The notes beneath the pieces were generated by a model. The model was not told where the DNA came from, made no database searches, and saw nothing but the letters and a program-made list of their open reading frames with translations. Position numbers and translations under genes: made by a program. From an uncultured Bacilli bacterium (GTDB lineage Bacteria; Bacillota_I; Bacilli_A; RF39; UBA660), in NCBI GenBank assembly GCA_947626115.1, contig CANQQX010000013.1, positions 1-34,265 on the forward strand: a stretch of DNA of 34,265 nucleotides, read 5' to 3'. Positions 8,952-17,681 of the stretch are shown piece after piece (position 1 is the first letter of the stretch; every line of letters begins with the position of its first letter).

Positions 8952-11900
8952 ATGAGAAAGTTTGAAAGTTTAGATACGAGAGATGTATCAGTAGTCGAAA
9001 ATGATATTTTAGAAAGATGGTTAAAAGATAAAATATTAGATAAATGTATCGAAAATAGAGAAGATAAACCTTATTGGGTATTTTATGATGGACCAGCTAC
9101 TGCTAATGGGATGCCGGGACTTCATCATATGGTAGCTAAATTTCTAAAAGATAGTTTTTGTAAATATAAAACTATGCAAGGTTATAAAGTTTTAAGAAAA
9201 GTTGGTTGGGATACCCATGGTCTTCCCGTTGAAGTTCAAGTTGAAAAGAAGTTAGGTTTTTCATCTAAATCTGATATTGAAAAATATGGTATCAAAGAAT
9301 TTAATGAAGAATGTAGGAAAGCTGTTTGGGAAAATGAAAAAGCATTTTGTGATTTAACTAATAAAATGGGTCAATTTATTGATCTAGAAAATCGTTATAT
9401 TACATATGATAATAATTATATTGAAACTGAATGGTGGATTTTAAAGAAATTCTTTGATGAAGGATTATTCTATGAAGGTAGTAAAATACTTCCTTATTGT
9501 CCTCGATGTGGAACTGGTCTAGCATCTCATGAAGTTGCGCAAGGTTATAAAGAAGTATCTGTTGATACCGTAATTGTCCCAATGAAGAAAAAGGATGAAG
9601 ATGTATACTTTTTAGTTTGGACAACTACACCTTGGACACTACTTGCTAATGTAGCTATTTGTGTTAATCCTAATGAAAAATATATTAAAGTTGAATCAAT
9701 GGGTTATAAATTTATTATTGCTAAGGCTTTAGCTAACAAAGTTTTAGGTGATGATTATAAAGTATTAGAAGAATATCTAGGTAAAGATTTAGAAAATATT
9801 GAATATGAACAATTAATTCCAGAGTTAAAAGTAAATAAAAAAGCTTTCTTTGTTACTTGTGATACCTATGTAACAATGGAAGATGGAACTGGTATAGTTC
9901 ATATTGCACCTGCCTTTGGTGCTGATGATGCCGTAGTTGGTAAAAATTATAATCTACCTTATTTAAATCCAGTAGGAGAAGATGGTTGTTATACTGAAGG
10001 TCCTTGGAAAGGCATGCTTGTTTTTGACGCCGATAAAGAAGTTATCAAGTATTTAAAAGAAAATGATAAATTATTTAAAAAACAAAGAATGGTCCATAAC
10101 TATCCACATTGTTGGCGTTGTAAAAGCCCGCTTTTATATTATTCTAAACCATCATTTTATTTAGAAGTTACTAAATTAAAAGATAAAATAGTGGAAAATA
10201 ACAAAAAAGTTAATTGGTATCCATCATTTGTGGGTGAAAAAAGATTTGGTAATTGGCTAGAAAATTTAAATGATTGGGCAATATCTAGAAGTCGTTATTG
10301 GGGAACACCACTACCTTTATGGCGTTGCTCTTGTGGTCATGATGAAATGATTGGCTCAAGAGAAGAATTAGTGGAAAAATCTATTGAAAAAATAGATGCA
10401 TCTATTGATTTACATCGTCCTTATGTTGATGATGTTCACATTAAATGTCCAAAATGTGGTAAAGAGATGAGTCGGGTTAAAGATGTCATCGATTGTTGGT
10501 TTGATTCAGGTGCTATGCCTTTTGCCCAATACCATTATCCATTTGAAAACATGGATTTGTGGGAGAAGCAATTTCCAGCTGACTTCATCTGTGAAGGTAT
10601 CGATCAAACCAGAGGTTGGTTCTATTCATTAATCGTTATTGCTACATTTGTTAAAGGGGTATCACCATATAAAAATGTTTTAGTAAATGAATTATTACTA
10701 GATAAAAATGGGCAAAAAATGCATAAAAGTAAAGGTAATGCGATTGAACCATTTACTATCATGAAACAATATGGAGCTGATACAGTAAGATGGTATCTTC
10801 CTTATGTATCTCCTGTTTGGACTCCACTTAAGTTTGATGAAGATGGTTTAAAAGAAGTATACTCTAAATTCTTTAATCCACTAAAGAATACTTATAATTT
10901 CTTCTCAATGTATGCCACAACTGATGGTATTGATATTGATAATTGTAATATTGAAATAAGAAAAAGAGAAGAAATAGATAAATGGTTATTATCAAGATAT
11001 AATTCCCTTTTAAAGGTAGTTACTGAAGGCTATGAAGAATATGATCTAAATAAAGTAGTTAGAAATATTACTAATTTTGTATCAGATGATTTATCTAACT
11101 GGTATATAAGACGCTGTCGTAATCGTTTCTGGGGTAGTACTTTAGATGATTCTAAAAAGGCAGTTTATATAACTACTTATGAAGTACTAGTTGGCTTATC
11201 TAAAATGATTGCGCCAATAGTCCCATTTATTAGTGAAGAAATTTATACTAAGTTAACTGGTGAATATTCAGTTCATCTAGCAGACTTCCCAAAATACGAT
11301 GAAACATTAATTGATAAAGCATTAGAAGAGAAAATGGATTATGTTAGAAACTTAATATCTTTAGGTAGAAATGTTAGAGAAGAAGCTAAAATAAAAGTAA
11401 GAACACCACTTGAAGAAGCAATTATTGAAACAAGTATCTATGATAAAATTACTGATTTAGTTCCTTTAATTAAAGAAGAATTAAATGTTAAAAATATAAA
11501 AAGTGAAAAAGATTTAAATAAATATATGAATATTTCCTTAAAACCAAATTATAAAGAAGTAGGTAAATTATTTGGGGCAAAAATTAAAGATTATGAAGCA
11601 TTCTTAAATACGCAAACATTAGAAGAACTCACTAAAGGAAATATTAAGTTTGATGATACTTTAATTACTAAAGATATGTATGAAATAAAAATTTCTTCGA
11701 AAGAAGGATTTAATGTTGGTGTTTTAGATAATTTATTTATTATTTTAAATACTACTTTAAATGACAAATTAATTAATGAAGGACATGCAAGAGAATTTAT
11801 TTCTAAAATTCAAAACATGCGTAAGACTAATGGTTATGATGTTAGTGATCGTATTAAAATTTATTATAATAGCAAAGATTTTGAACCTATTATGAATGAA

Positions 11901-12017
11901 TTTAGTGATTATATTAAACATGAAACTTTAGCAGTAGATATTACACCAAAAGATTTAGACAAAGAAGAAATAAATGTTAATGGTATTAAAGTATTAGTAA
12001 CAATCGAAAAAGCATAA
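8952..12017 (+). CDS. ileS: Isoleucyl-tRNA synthetase
   Basis: 1021 aa; class I motifs (GLHHMVAKF, KMHKSKGN), editing domain WTTTPWTLLANVA; preceded by T-box. Confidence 0.96.
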   Translation: MRKFESLDTRDVSVVENDILERWLKDKILDKCIENREDKPYWVFYDGPATANGMPGLHHMVAKFLKDSFCKYKTMQGYKVLRKVGWDTHGLPVEVQVEKKLGFSSKSDIEKYGIKEFNEECRKAVWENEKAFCDLTNKMGQFIDLENRYITYDNNYIETEWWILKKFFDEGLFYEGSKILPYCPRCGTGLASHEVAQGYKEVSVDTVIVPMKKKDEDVYFLVWTTTPWTLLANVAICVNPNEKYIKVESMGYKFIIAKALANKVLGDDYKVLEEYLGKDLENIEYEQLIPELKVNKKAFFVTCDTYVTMEDGTGIVHIAPAFGADDAVVGKNYNLPYLNPVGEDGCYTEGPWKGMLVFDADKEVIKYLKENDKLFKKQRMVHNYPHCWRCKSPLLYYSKPSFYLEVTKLKDKIVENNKKVNWYPSFVGEKRFGNWLENLNDWAISRSRYWGTPLPLWRCSCGHDEMIGSREELVEKSIEKIDASIDLHRPYVDDVHIKCPKCGKEMSRVKDVIDCWFDSGAMPFAQYHYPFENMDLWEKQFPADFICEGIDQTRGWFYSLIVIATFVKGVSPYKNVLVNELLLDKNGQKMHKSKGNAIEPFTIMKQYGADTVRWYLPYVSPVWTPLKFDEDGLKEVYSKFFNPLKNTYNFFSMYATTDGIDIDNCNIEIRKREEIDKWLLSRYNSLLKVVTEGYEEYDLNKVVRNITNFVSDDLSNWYIRRCRNRFWGSTLDDSKKAVYITTYEVLVGLSKMIAPIVPFISEEIYTKLTGEYSVHLADFPKYDETLIDKALEEKMDYVRNLISLGRNVREEAKIKVRTPLEEAIIETSIYDKITDLVPLIKEELNVKNIKSEKDLNKYMNISLKPNYKEVGKLFGAKIKDYEAFLNTQTLEELTKGNIKFDDTLITKDMYEIKISSKEGFNVGVLDNLFIILNTTLNDKLINEGHAREFISKIQNMRKTNGYDVSDRIKIYYNSKDFEPIMNEFSDYIKHETLAVDITPKDLDKEEINVNGIKVLVTIEKA

Positions 12018-12020
12018 TTT

Positions 12021-12055
12021 AAAAAATGGTAAAGTTTATTCTTTATCATTTTTTT
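12021..12055. terminator. Bidirectional terminator between convergent ileS and rhuM-fic
   Basis: AAAAAATGGTAAAG-tttatt-CTTTATCATTTTTT. Confidence 0.7.
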
Positions 12056-12995
12056 CATCCTGTAAAAAATGCATTATTAAATTTATCATTATTTCTTTTT
12101 CTTTAGGATTAGATTCCGCAATTAAAAGAGTTATTGATGTAAGAGTATTATTATCAATTACTTGTATTCCATTTTGATATAAAATATTATTAATTTGTAA
12201 AAAGTAAATAAAAATAGTTGCTGCTATTCTTTTATTACCATCAATAAATGCATGATTTTTAATCGTTAAATATAGTAAATTAGCAGCTTTTTCTTCAATA
12301 GTAGGATAAACATCTATATTACCAAAAGATGCATAAATATCATTTATAATTGATTGAAAATTATTATCTCTTTCTAAAGCAAATAAACTAGATTCATTAT
12401 TAAACCTTAATTTATTTATTATTTCTAAACATTCTTCATAAGTTATAACTATACTGCCTTTTTGACCTTTAATTTTTCTAATTGCTTGGTGATCATAATC
12501 ATCTAATAATTTTAAGGCTTTAGTATATTTGTTAATAACACTTAAAATATCTTTGGCTTCATCACCAGTAATGCTGTCTTTACTTCTATTGGCAATATCT
12601 ATAAGTTTAATAGTTTTCTCTAAATAATCTAATCTTTTTTGATTAATAGCATAACCTTTTAACATATAATCTTTTAATATTTTTGTTGCCCATCTTCTAA
12701 AGAGAATACCATTTTGGCTTTTGACACGATAACCGACTGAAATAATCATATCTAGGTTATAATGGAGTACTTGATAGTTTTTTCCATCTTTTGCAGTATG
12801 CTCAAAAAATGAGCATACTGCATTTTCTTCTAATTCTCCATCTTTATATATGTTTTGAATATGTCTTGTGATAGTTTTTCTATCTTTATTAAATAAAACA
12901 GCCATTTGAGCTTGCGTAAGCCATACGGTTTCATCTTTAATATTCACTTCTAATCTTACTTTTTGATTTTGAAATAAAACAATTTCGTTTTCCAT
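12036..12995 (-). CDS. RhuM-like N-terminus fused to Fic/Doc-type C-terminal domain
   Basis: IVLFQNQKVRLEVNIKDETVWLTQAQMAVLFNKDRKTITRHIQNIYKDGEL...FRRWATKILKDYMLKGYAIN (RhuM); NHAFIDGNKRIAATIFIYFL (HxFxDGNKR Doc-type motif). Confidence 0.88.
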   Translation of the reverse strand: MENEIVLFQNQKVRLEVNIKDETVWLTQAQMAVLFNKDRKTITRHIQNIYKDGELEENAVCSFFEHTAKDGKNYQVLHYNLDMIISVGYRVKSQNGILFRRWATKILKDYMLKGYAINQKRLDYLEKTIKLIDIANRSKDSITGDEAKDILSVINKYTKALKLLDDYDHQAIRKIKGQKGSIVITYEECLEIINKLRFNNESSLFALERDNNFQSIINDIYASFGNIDVYPTIEEKAANLLYLTIKNHAFIDGNKRIAATIFIYFLQINNILYQNGIQVIDNNTLTSITLLIAESNPKEKEIMINLIMHFLQDEKNDKE

Positions 12996-13004
12996 AAGAA
13001 AATT

Positions 13005-13047
13005 CTCCTTTCACTTATATATATAGTGAATTCATAGTCTGATTTCC
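13005..13047 (-). promoter_or_regulatory. Shared promoter/operator-like element (copy 1, minus strand, upstream of rhuM-fic)
   Basis: Minus strand reads AAAAAAAAGGAAATCAGACTATGAATTCACTATATATATAAGTGAAAGGAG; 24-mer CACTATATATATAAGTGAAAGGAG identical to 34155-34178. Confidence 0.6.
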
Positions 13048-13153
13048 TTTTTTTTAAAGAAAACTTTCATAAAATTTTCACAAAACTATTATTTAAAATG
13101 ATTAGACTAGTTATTTAAGGCAATTTATCTTATAATATAGATAGGTGATATTA

Positions 13154-14059
13154 ATGCAAGATATAAGAGTTATTTATATGGGTACACCAGATTTTTCTTT
13201 AAAACCACTTGAAGCATTATATGAAAATACTAATGTTGTTTTAGTAGTTACCAAAAAAGATGCGGAAGTAGGAAGAAAAAAAGTATTAACTCCATCTCCG
13301 GTTAAAAAGTGGGCAGTTGAGCATAATATTCCTGTATTAACACCCGATAGCCTAAAAAAAGAATATCGAAGTATTTTAGATTATAAACCAGATTTAATTG
13401 TTACTTGTGCTTATGGCAAAATTTTACCCAAAGAAATACTTGAATATCCAAAATACAAATGTGTTAATATACATGCTTCATTACTTCCTAAATATAGAGG
13501 TAGTGCCCCAATTCAATGGGCCATCTTAAATGGGGAGAAAGAAACTGGTATCACTTTAATGTATATGGATGAAGGTATGGATACTGGTGATATTATAGAT
13601 GTCGTAAAATGTCCAATAGATGATAATGATAATGTTGGAACTCTTCATGATAAATTAAGCGATTTAGGTAAAGATATTTTAATAAAAAATTTAAAAGATA
13701 TTATTACTAGCAATACTAAACCAATAAAACAAAATAATGATGAAGCTAGTTATGCCCCAATGATTGAAAGATGCATGGAAGAATTAGATTTTAATGAAAA
13801 GTGTGAAAATATTTATAATAAAATAAGAGCTTTTAGTCCATGGCCTTTAACAAAAACTAATATTAACGGAGAAGAAGTTAAAGTAGTTAAAGCTCACTAT
13901 GAAAAAACTAAAAGCATCGTAAATAAATTATATGTTACTAAAAATAGTTTAGGTATAGGTTGTTTAGATGGTATAATTTATTTAGATATTATTAAACCAA
14001 TTGGTAAAAAAGAAATGCCTATTAAAAGTTATTTAAATGGTAAAAAGGAGTTATTCTAA
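13154..14059 (+). CDS. fmt: Methionyl-tRNA formyltransferase (start re-assigned from 13145 to ATG 13154)
   Basis: IRVIYMGTPDFSLKPLEAL, VNIHASLLPKYRGSAPIQWAILNGEKETGIT; SD AGGTGA overlaps the upstream GTG start, favouring ATG 13154. Confidence 0.93.
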   Translation: MQDIRVIYMGTPDFSLKPLEALYENTNVVLVVTKKDAEVGRKKVLTPSPVKKWAVEHNIPVLTPDSLKKEYRSILDYKPDLIVTCAYGKILPKEILEYPKYKCVNIHASLLPKYRGSAPIQWAILNGEKETGITLMYMDEGMDTGDIIDVVKCPIDDNDNVGTLHDKLSDLGKDILIKNLKDIITSNTKPIKQNNDEASYAPMIERCMEELDFNEKCENIYNKIRAFSPWPLTKTNINGEEVKVVKAHYEKTKSIVNKLYVTKNSLGIGCLDGIIYLDIIKPIGKKEMPIKSYLNGKKELF

Positions 14060-14652
14060 TGGAAGATGGTAGTAATAATAAAACAAGTGCTTATATTCAA
14101 CTCGGTATAGGTATATTATTTATAATTATTTTAATAGTTGTTGCAAAATTAAGTGGTGGAAATACAGATGAAAATATATCTCAAAATGAAACCAAAGAAG
14201 AAATAAAAGAAGTTGCTTTAGATGAAAAACTAGCTAAGATAACTGATAATTATAAATATAATTATGAAATAACTATTGGAGATATCACTTACATTTATAA
14301 TGGCTCTAAAATGGGATTAAAAGAAAGTGGTTACTTACAAATAAATGATAATTATTTATATTATTATAAAGATAATAATTATACTTATGAAGTAAAAAAT
14401 GGTGGTTTATTTCAAATAGATAATTTATATAGTAATATAGATGCAAATTATATAGATATAGAATACATTAAAAATTTAATTAAAGATCATGAATATACTA
14501 AAGAAGATAATAAATATACCTATAATTTAGAAAATATCCAAATTATAATAGATACTAGCGAAGATAATATAATATCTATTCAAATTAAAAATGAAAATAA
14601 TTATAAATTAGAGTATAGTGAGATAGGAAGTATTAAAGAAATTAACTATTAA
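14059..14652 (+). CDS. Hypothetical single-TM extracytoplasmic protein
   Basis: N-terminal TM YIQLGIGILFIIILIVVAKL; overlaps fmt stop; no family recognised. Confidence 0.65.
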   Translation: MEDGSNNKTSAYIQLGIGILFIIILIVVAKLSGGNTDENISQNETKEEIKEVALDEKLAKITDNYKYNYEITIGDITYIYNGSKMGLKESGYLQINDNYLYYYKDNNYTYEVKNGGLFQIDNLYSNIDANYIDIEYIKNLIKDHEYTKEDNKYTYNLENIQIIIDTSEDNIISIQIKNENNYKLEYSEIGSIKEINY

Positions 14653-14661
14653 GAGGTAAAT

Positions 14662-15375
14662 ATGTTATTAAAATTAATTGTTGTCAATGTTTTAACTTTA
14701 ATAAGAGTAATTGGTACCATAATACTTATACCAATATATAAAAATTATGGTGGCTTTGCTGTGGGTATATTAGCTTTAGTTTGTTATTTAACTGATAGTA
14801 TAGATGGAATATTAGCAAGAAAATTCAAAGCATCTACTTTTTTTGGTGCTTTATTTGATGGGGCAGCAGATAAATTATTTACTTTAATGAGTTTTATTAT
14901 TTTATATTTAATTACACCTTATGCTATAATTCCGATATTATTTGAAATAGCTATAGTATTTGTCCAAATTATTAAATTTAAAAATAATTTAAATGTGAAA
15001 TCAAATATAGTAGGTAAATTAAAAACTTGGATTTTAGCTCTATGTGTTATTTTAACTTTTTTAGTTAGTGATATTAATAGTATAACTTTTTTACCTAATG
15101 AATTTATTACTTGGATAAATAATTTAAATCAAAATAATTTATATTTTATTTTATTAATGCCAGCGATTATTATGGAAATATTAACTCTTTTAAGTTATAT
15201 CTTAGAAATATTTAAACCTATTAATAAACAAGCATTTCAAGAAGATGAAAAAAATAAAAAACAAATTAATAAAAGAGATTGGCCAACTTTTAAACATATT
15301 TGGCTCAATCCCGAATTCTATAATTTACATAAAGATGAAGTTAATATAAAAGATTTAACTAAATTATCAAAATAA
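14662..15375 (+). CDS. pgsA: CDP-alcohol phosphatidyltransferase, probably phosphatidylglycerophosphate synthase
   Basis: DSIDGILARKFKASTFFGALFDGAADK matches the CDP-alcohol transferase motif DGxxARxxxxxxxxGxxxDxxxD; multi-TM. Confidence 0.85.
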   Translation: MLLKLIVVNVLTLIRVIGTIILIPIYKNYGGFAVGILALVCYLTDSIDGILARKFKASTFFGALFDGAADKLFTLMSFIILYLITPYAIIPILFEIAIVFVQIIKFKNNLNVKSNIVGKLKTWILALCVILTFLVSDINSITFLPNEFITWINNLNQNNLYFILLMPAIIMEILTLLSYILEIFKPINKQAFQEDEKNKKQINKRDWPTFKHIWLNPEFYNLHKDEVNIKDLTKLSK

Positions 15376-15402
15376 AAATTCAATGCTTAGCCATTGAATT
15401 TT
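15375..15402. terminator. Bidirectional terminator between convergent genes
   Basis: AAAATTCAATG-gcttagc-CATTGAATTTT. Confidence 0.7.
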
Positions 15403-15887
15403 ACTGTTATATACATCTCATCATCATAGAATTCTTGAACACTACGAATAATGTTATTAGCTTTCTCGGTATCATGTTCTTTAGAAGCTACCACAACACT
15501 AATGGTGTTATCTTTAATTTTAACAAAAGCATCTAAATTAAATTTTTCTTTAATCATACTTTTAATTTTATTTTCTTCACCCTTTGAATTATTTAACTTT
15601 TGTAAATTTTCATAAGCAACATTTTTTTCTTGTAAAGTACTTTTTTCATCTAATAATACTTCTTGATATTCTTCCATTAAGGCTTGCTTTTCTTCATCAT
15701 TTTCTACCTCTAGGGCTACTAAAGCATCATTTTCCGTTATTTCAATTACTTCTTCTTGCGTATTACTATCTTCTGCTTTTAAGACACTTGCTACTTCATC
15801 ATCAATACTTACATAATAAATTCCTAAGATTAAAATTAAAGAAAATAAAGTTACAAACCACAAATTTTGTTTATTTATCATATACAT
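15387..15887 (-). CDS. SpoIIIAH-like family protein
   Basis: NKQNLWFVTLFSLILILGIYYVS N-terminal TM followed by acidic coiled coil and a C-terminal small domain (VKIKDNTISVVVASKEHDTEKANNIIRSVQEF). Confidence 0.75.
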   Translation of the reverse strand: MYMINKQNLWFVTLFSLILILGIYYVSIDDEVASVLKAEDSNTQEEVIEITENDALVALEVENDEEKQALMEEYQEVLLDEKSTLQEKNVAYENLQKLNNSKGEENKIKSMIKEKFNLDAFVKIKDNTISVVVASKEHDTEKANNIIRSVQEFYDDEMYITVKFNG

Positions 15888-15975
15888 ATCTCCTTATTAT
15901 CTAATAAATGATATGTAACTAATCTATTAAAAATGCAAAGTATTGATAAATAATATAAATCAATAAAGTTTTAAG

Positions 15976-16004
15976 TTTACAAAACTAACTTTTTTTGTTA
16001 AAAT
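15976..16004 (+). promoter_or_regulatory. Predicted sigma-A type promoter upstream of XRE-ImmA gene
   Basis: TTTACA (15976-15981), 17-bp spacer, TAAAAT (15999-16004). Confidence 0.4.
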
Positions 16005-16028
16005 ATAAACCAGAAAGAAAGTGATACT

Positions 16029-17081
16029 ATGAATGTAATAGGTCAAAATTTAAAAAGAATTAGATTATTAAAAAATCTATCATTAAAAGAAGCTGGTATT
16101 TTATTAAATATGTCTGCTCCTGCAGTGGCTAAATATGAAAAAGGACAAATAAATCCTAATTCGGAAAAATTAATTGAATTTGCTAAAGCATATAATGTTA
16201 AAACTATTGAATTATTAAAGAGTTATAATACTCCTGATATGAAGTTTACTTCATTTAGGAAAAGAAAAAGATTAACAGGTCAAAATTTAGAATTATTAAA
16301 AGAAGTAATTTTAAATGAAGTGGCAAAATATTTAGAAGTTATGGAAATAAATAATATTGATGATAAATATAATAAAATAAAAAAATATAATTGTAATTCT
16401 TTAGAAGAAGCTGAAGATGCTGCCATAAAATTTAGAAATGATATAAAATATTCAATGATTCAACCTATATCTGATCTAATTAATACTTTAGAAAATTTAG
16501 GAATTATTATAATTCAAATAGAGAATTATAATAACAAATTTAATGATTTTGATGGCTTAAGTGAATTTGTTAATAATATACCAATTATAGTATTATTAAA
16601 TAATATTAATGATGGAGCAAGACAAAGATTTACTATTGCTCATGAACTAGGTCATTTACTTTTAAATATTAATAATAAAAAAATAGATGAAGAAAAATTA
16701 TGTAATAGATTTGCTAGTAGTTTGTTAATGCCCAAAGAAGCCGTAATAAATGAATTTGGTATTTCAAGAAATAATATTAGTTTATATGAATTAATGGTTT
16801 TTAAAAATGAATATAAAGTAAGTATTGCATCTACTTTATATAGATTAAAAGATTTAAATATTATATCTGAATATACATATAAAAATTTATGTATTAAAAT
16901 AAATAAAAAATATGGTAAAAAAAATGAACCAATATTAATTTCACCAGAGAAATCATATCAATTTAGAAAAATAGTTCATAGATTAGAAACAGATAATATT
17001 ATATCACTTAATAAAGCATGTGAATTTTTAGGAGAAACAATAAATGAATATAACAACGAAAATGATAATTACGGATACTAA
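16029..17081 (+). CDS. XRE-family HTH + ImmA/IrrE zinc metallopeptidase
   Basis: N-terminal HTH (IGQNLKRIRLLKNLSLKEAGILLNMSAPAVAKYEKGQINP); FTIAHELGHLLL (HExxH). Confidence 0.9.
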   Translation: MNVIGQNLKRIRLLKNLSLKEAGILLNMSAPAVAKYEKGQINPNSEKLIEFAKAYNVKTIELLKSYNTPDMKFTSFRKRKRLTGQNLELLKEVILNEVAKYLEVMEINNIDDKYNKIKKYNCNSLEEAEDAAIKFRNDIKYSMIQPISDLINTLENLGIIIIQIENYNNKFNDFDGLSEFVNNIPIIVLLNNINDGARQRFTIAHELGHLLLNINNKKIDEEKLCNRFASSLLMPKEAVINEFGISRNNISLYELMVFKNEYKVSIASTLYRLKDLNIISEYTYKNLCIKINKKYGKKNEPILISPEKSYQFRKIVHRLETDNIISLNKACEFLGETINEYNNENDNYGY

Positions 17082-17562
17082 TATAATTACTGATTTAAAT
17101 AATGGTGAAGTATTAGAAGAATTTGTAAAATTAGATAATGTTTATATAAGTGATTTAATAAAATATGATGAAATTAATAGTAATACAGGGAATATTAAAA
17201 TTATAAATAAAATTAAAGTAATTAATGCTACAGCAGAAGAATTAAATGAAATTAGTTTAATAAGACAAGAAAGATCTAAATTATCTACTTATGATGCACT
17301 TAATTTTATTATTGCTAGAGATAATAAATGTATTTTAGCCACTGGTGATAATGAATTAAAAAAATATGCTCTAAAACACGGAGTAGAAGTTATTAGGACT
17401 TTAAAAATAATAGAATTGATGGTAGAAAATAAAGTTATTACTTATAAAAAAGGAATAAATGCTTGTAAGTTAATTAAGAATTGTCCCACAACGAGAATTC
17501 CCAAAAATGCTATTGATGAATTAATAATGAAACTAGAAAAAGAAGTATTAGTTAAACAATAA
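17062..17562 (+). CDS. PIN-domain-like protein, partner of the XRE-ImmA gene (ORF track start 17044)
   Basis: MIITDTNIITDLNNGEV... with downstream LSTYDALNFIIARDNKCILATGDNELKKYA; acidic-residue spacing typical of PIN; start overlaps upstream gene. Confidence 0.72.
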   Translation: MIITDTNIITDLNNGEVLEEFVKLDNVYISDLIKYDEINSNTGNIKIINKIKVINATAEELNEISLIRQERSKLSTYDALNFIIARDNKCILATGDNELKKYALKHGVEVIRTLKIIELMVENKVITYKKGINACKLIKNCPTTRIPKNAIDELIMKLEKEVLVKQ

Positions 17563-17623
17563 AGAAATTAGTCAATTAAATGTAAAATTTTACATAAAAT
17601 TTATAAAATATTATTTTATTTCA

Positions 17624-17650
17624 TTGACTCTCGGGGGGGTATATTATAAT
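17624..17650 (+). promoter_or_regulatory. G-tract promoter P1 (G7 in spacer)
   Basis: TTGACT-CTC-GGGGGGG-TATAT-TATAAT; spacer 15 bp. Confidence 0.8.
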
Positions 17651-17681
17651 TGCCTTATAAAAGTAAAGGAATGTATAGTTG

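Noticed and set aside
15584-15904. 106-aa plus-strand ORF opposite the SpoIIIAH-like gene
   Set aside because: Leu/His/Phe-rich shadow ORF with no family resemblance; the minus-strand ORF has a recognisable domain.
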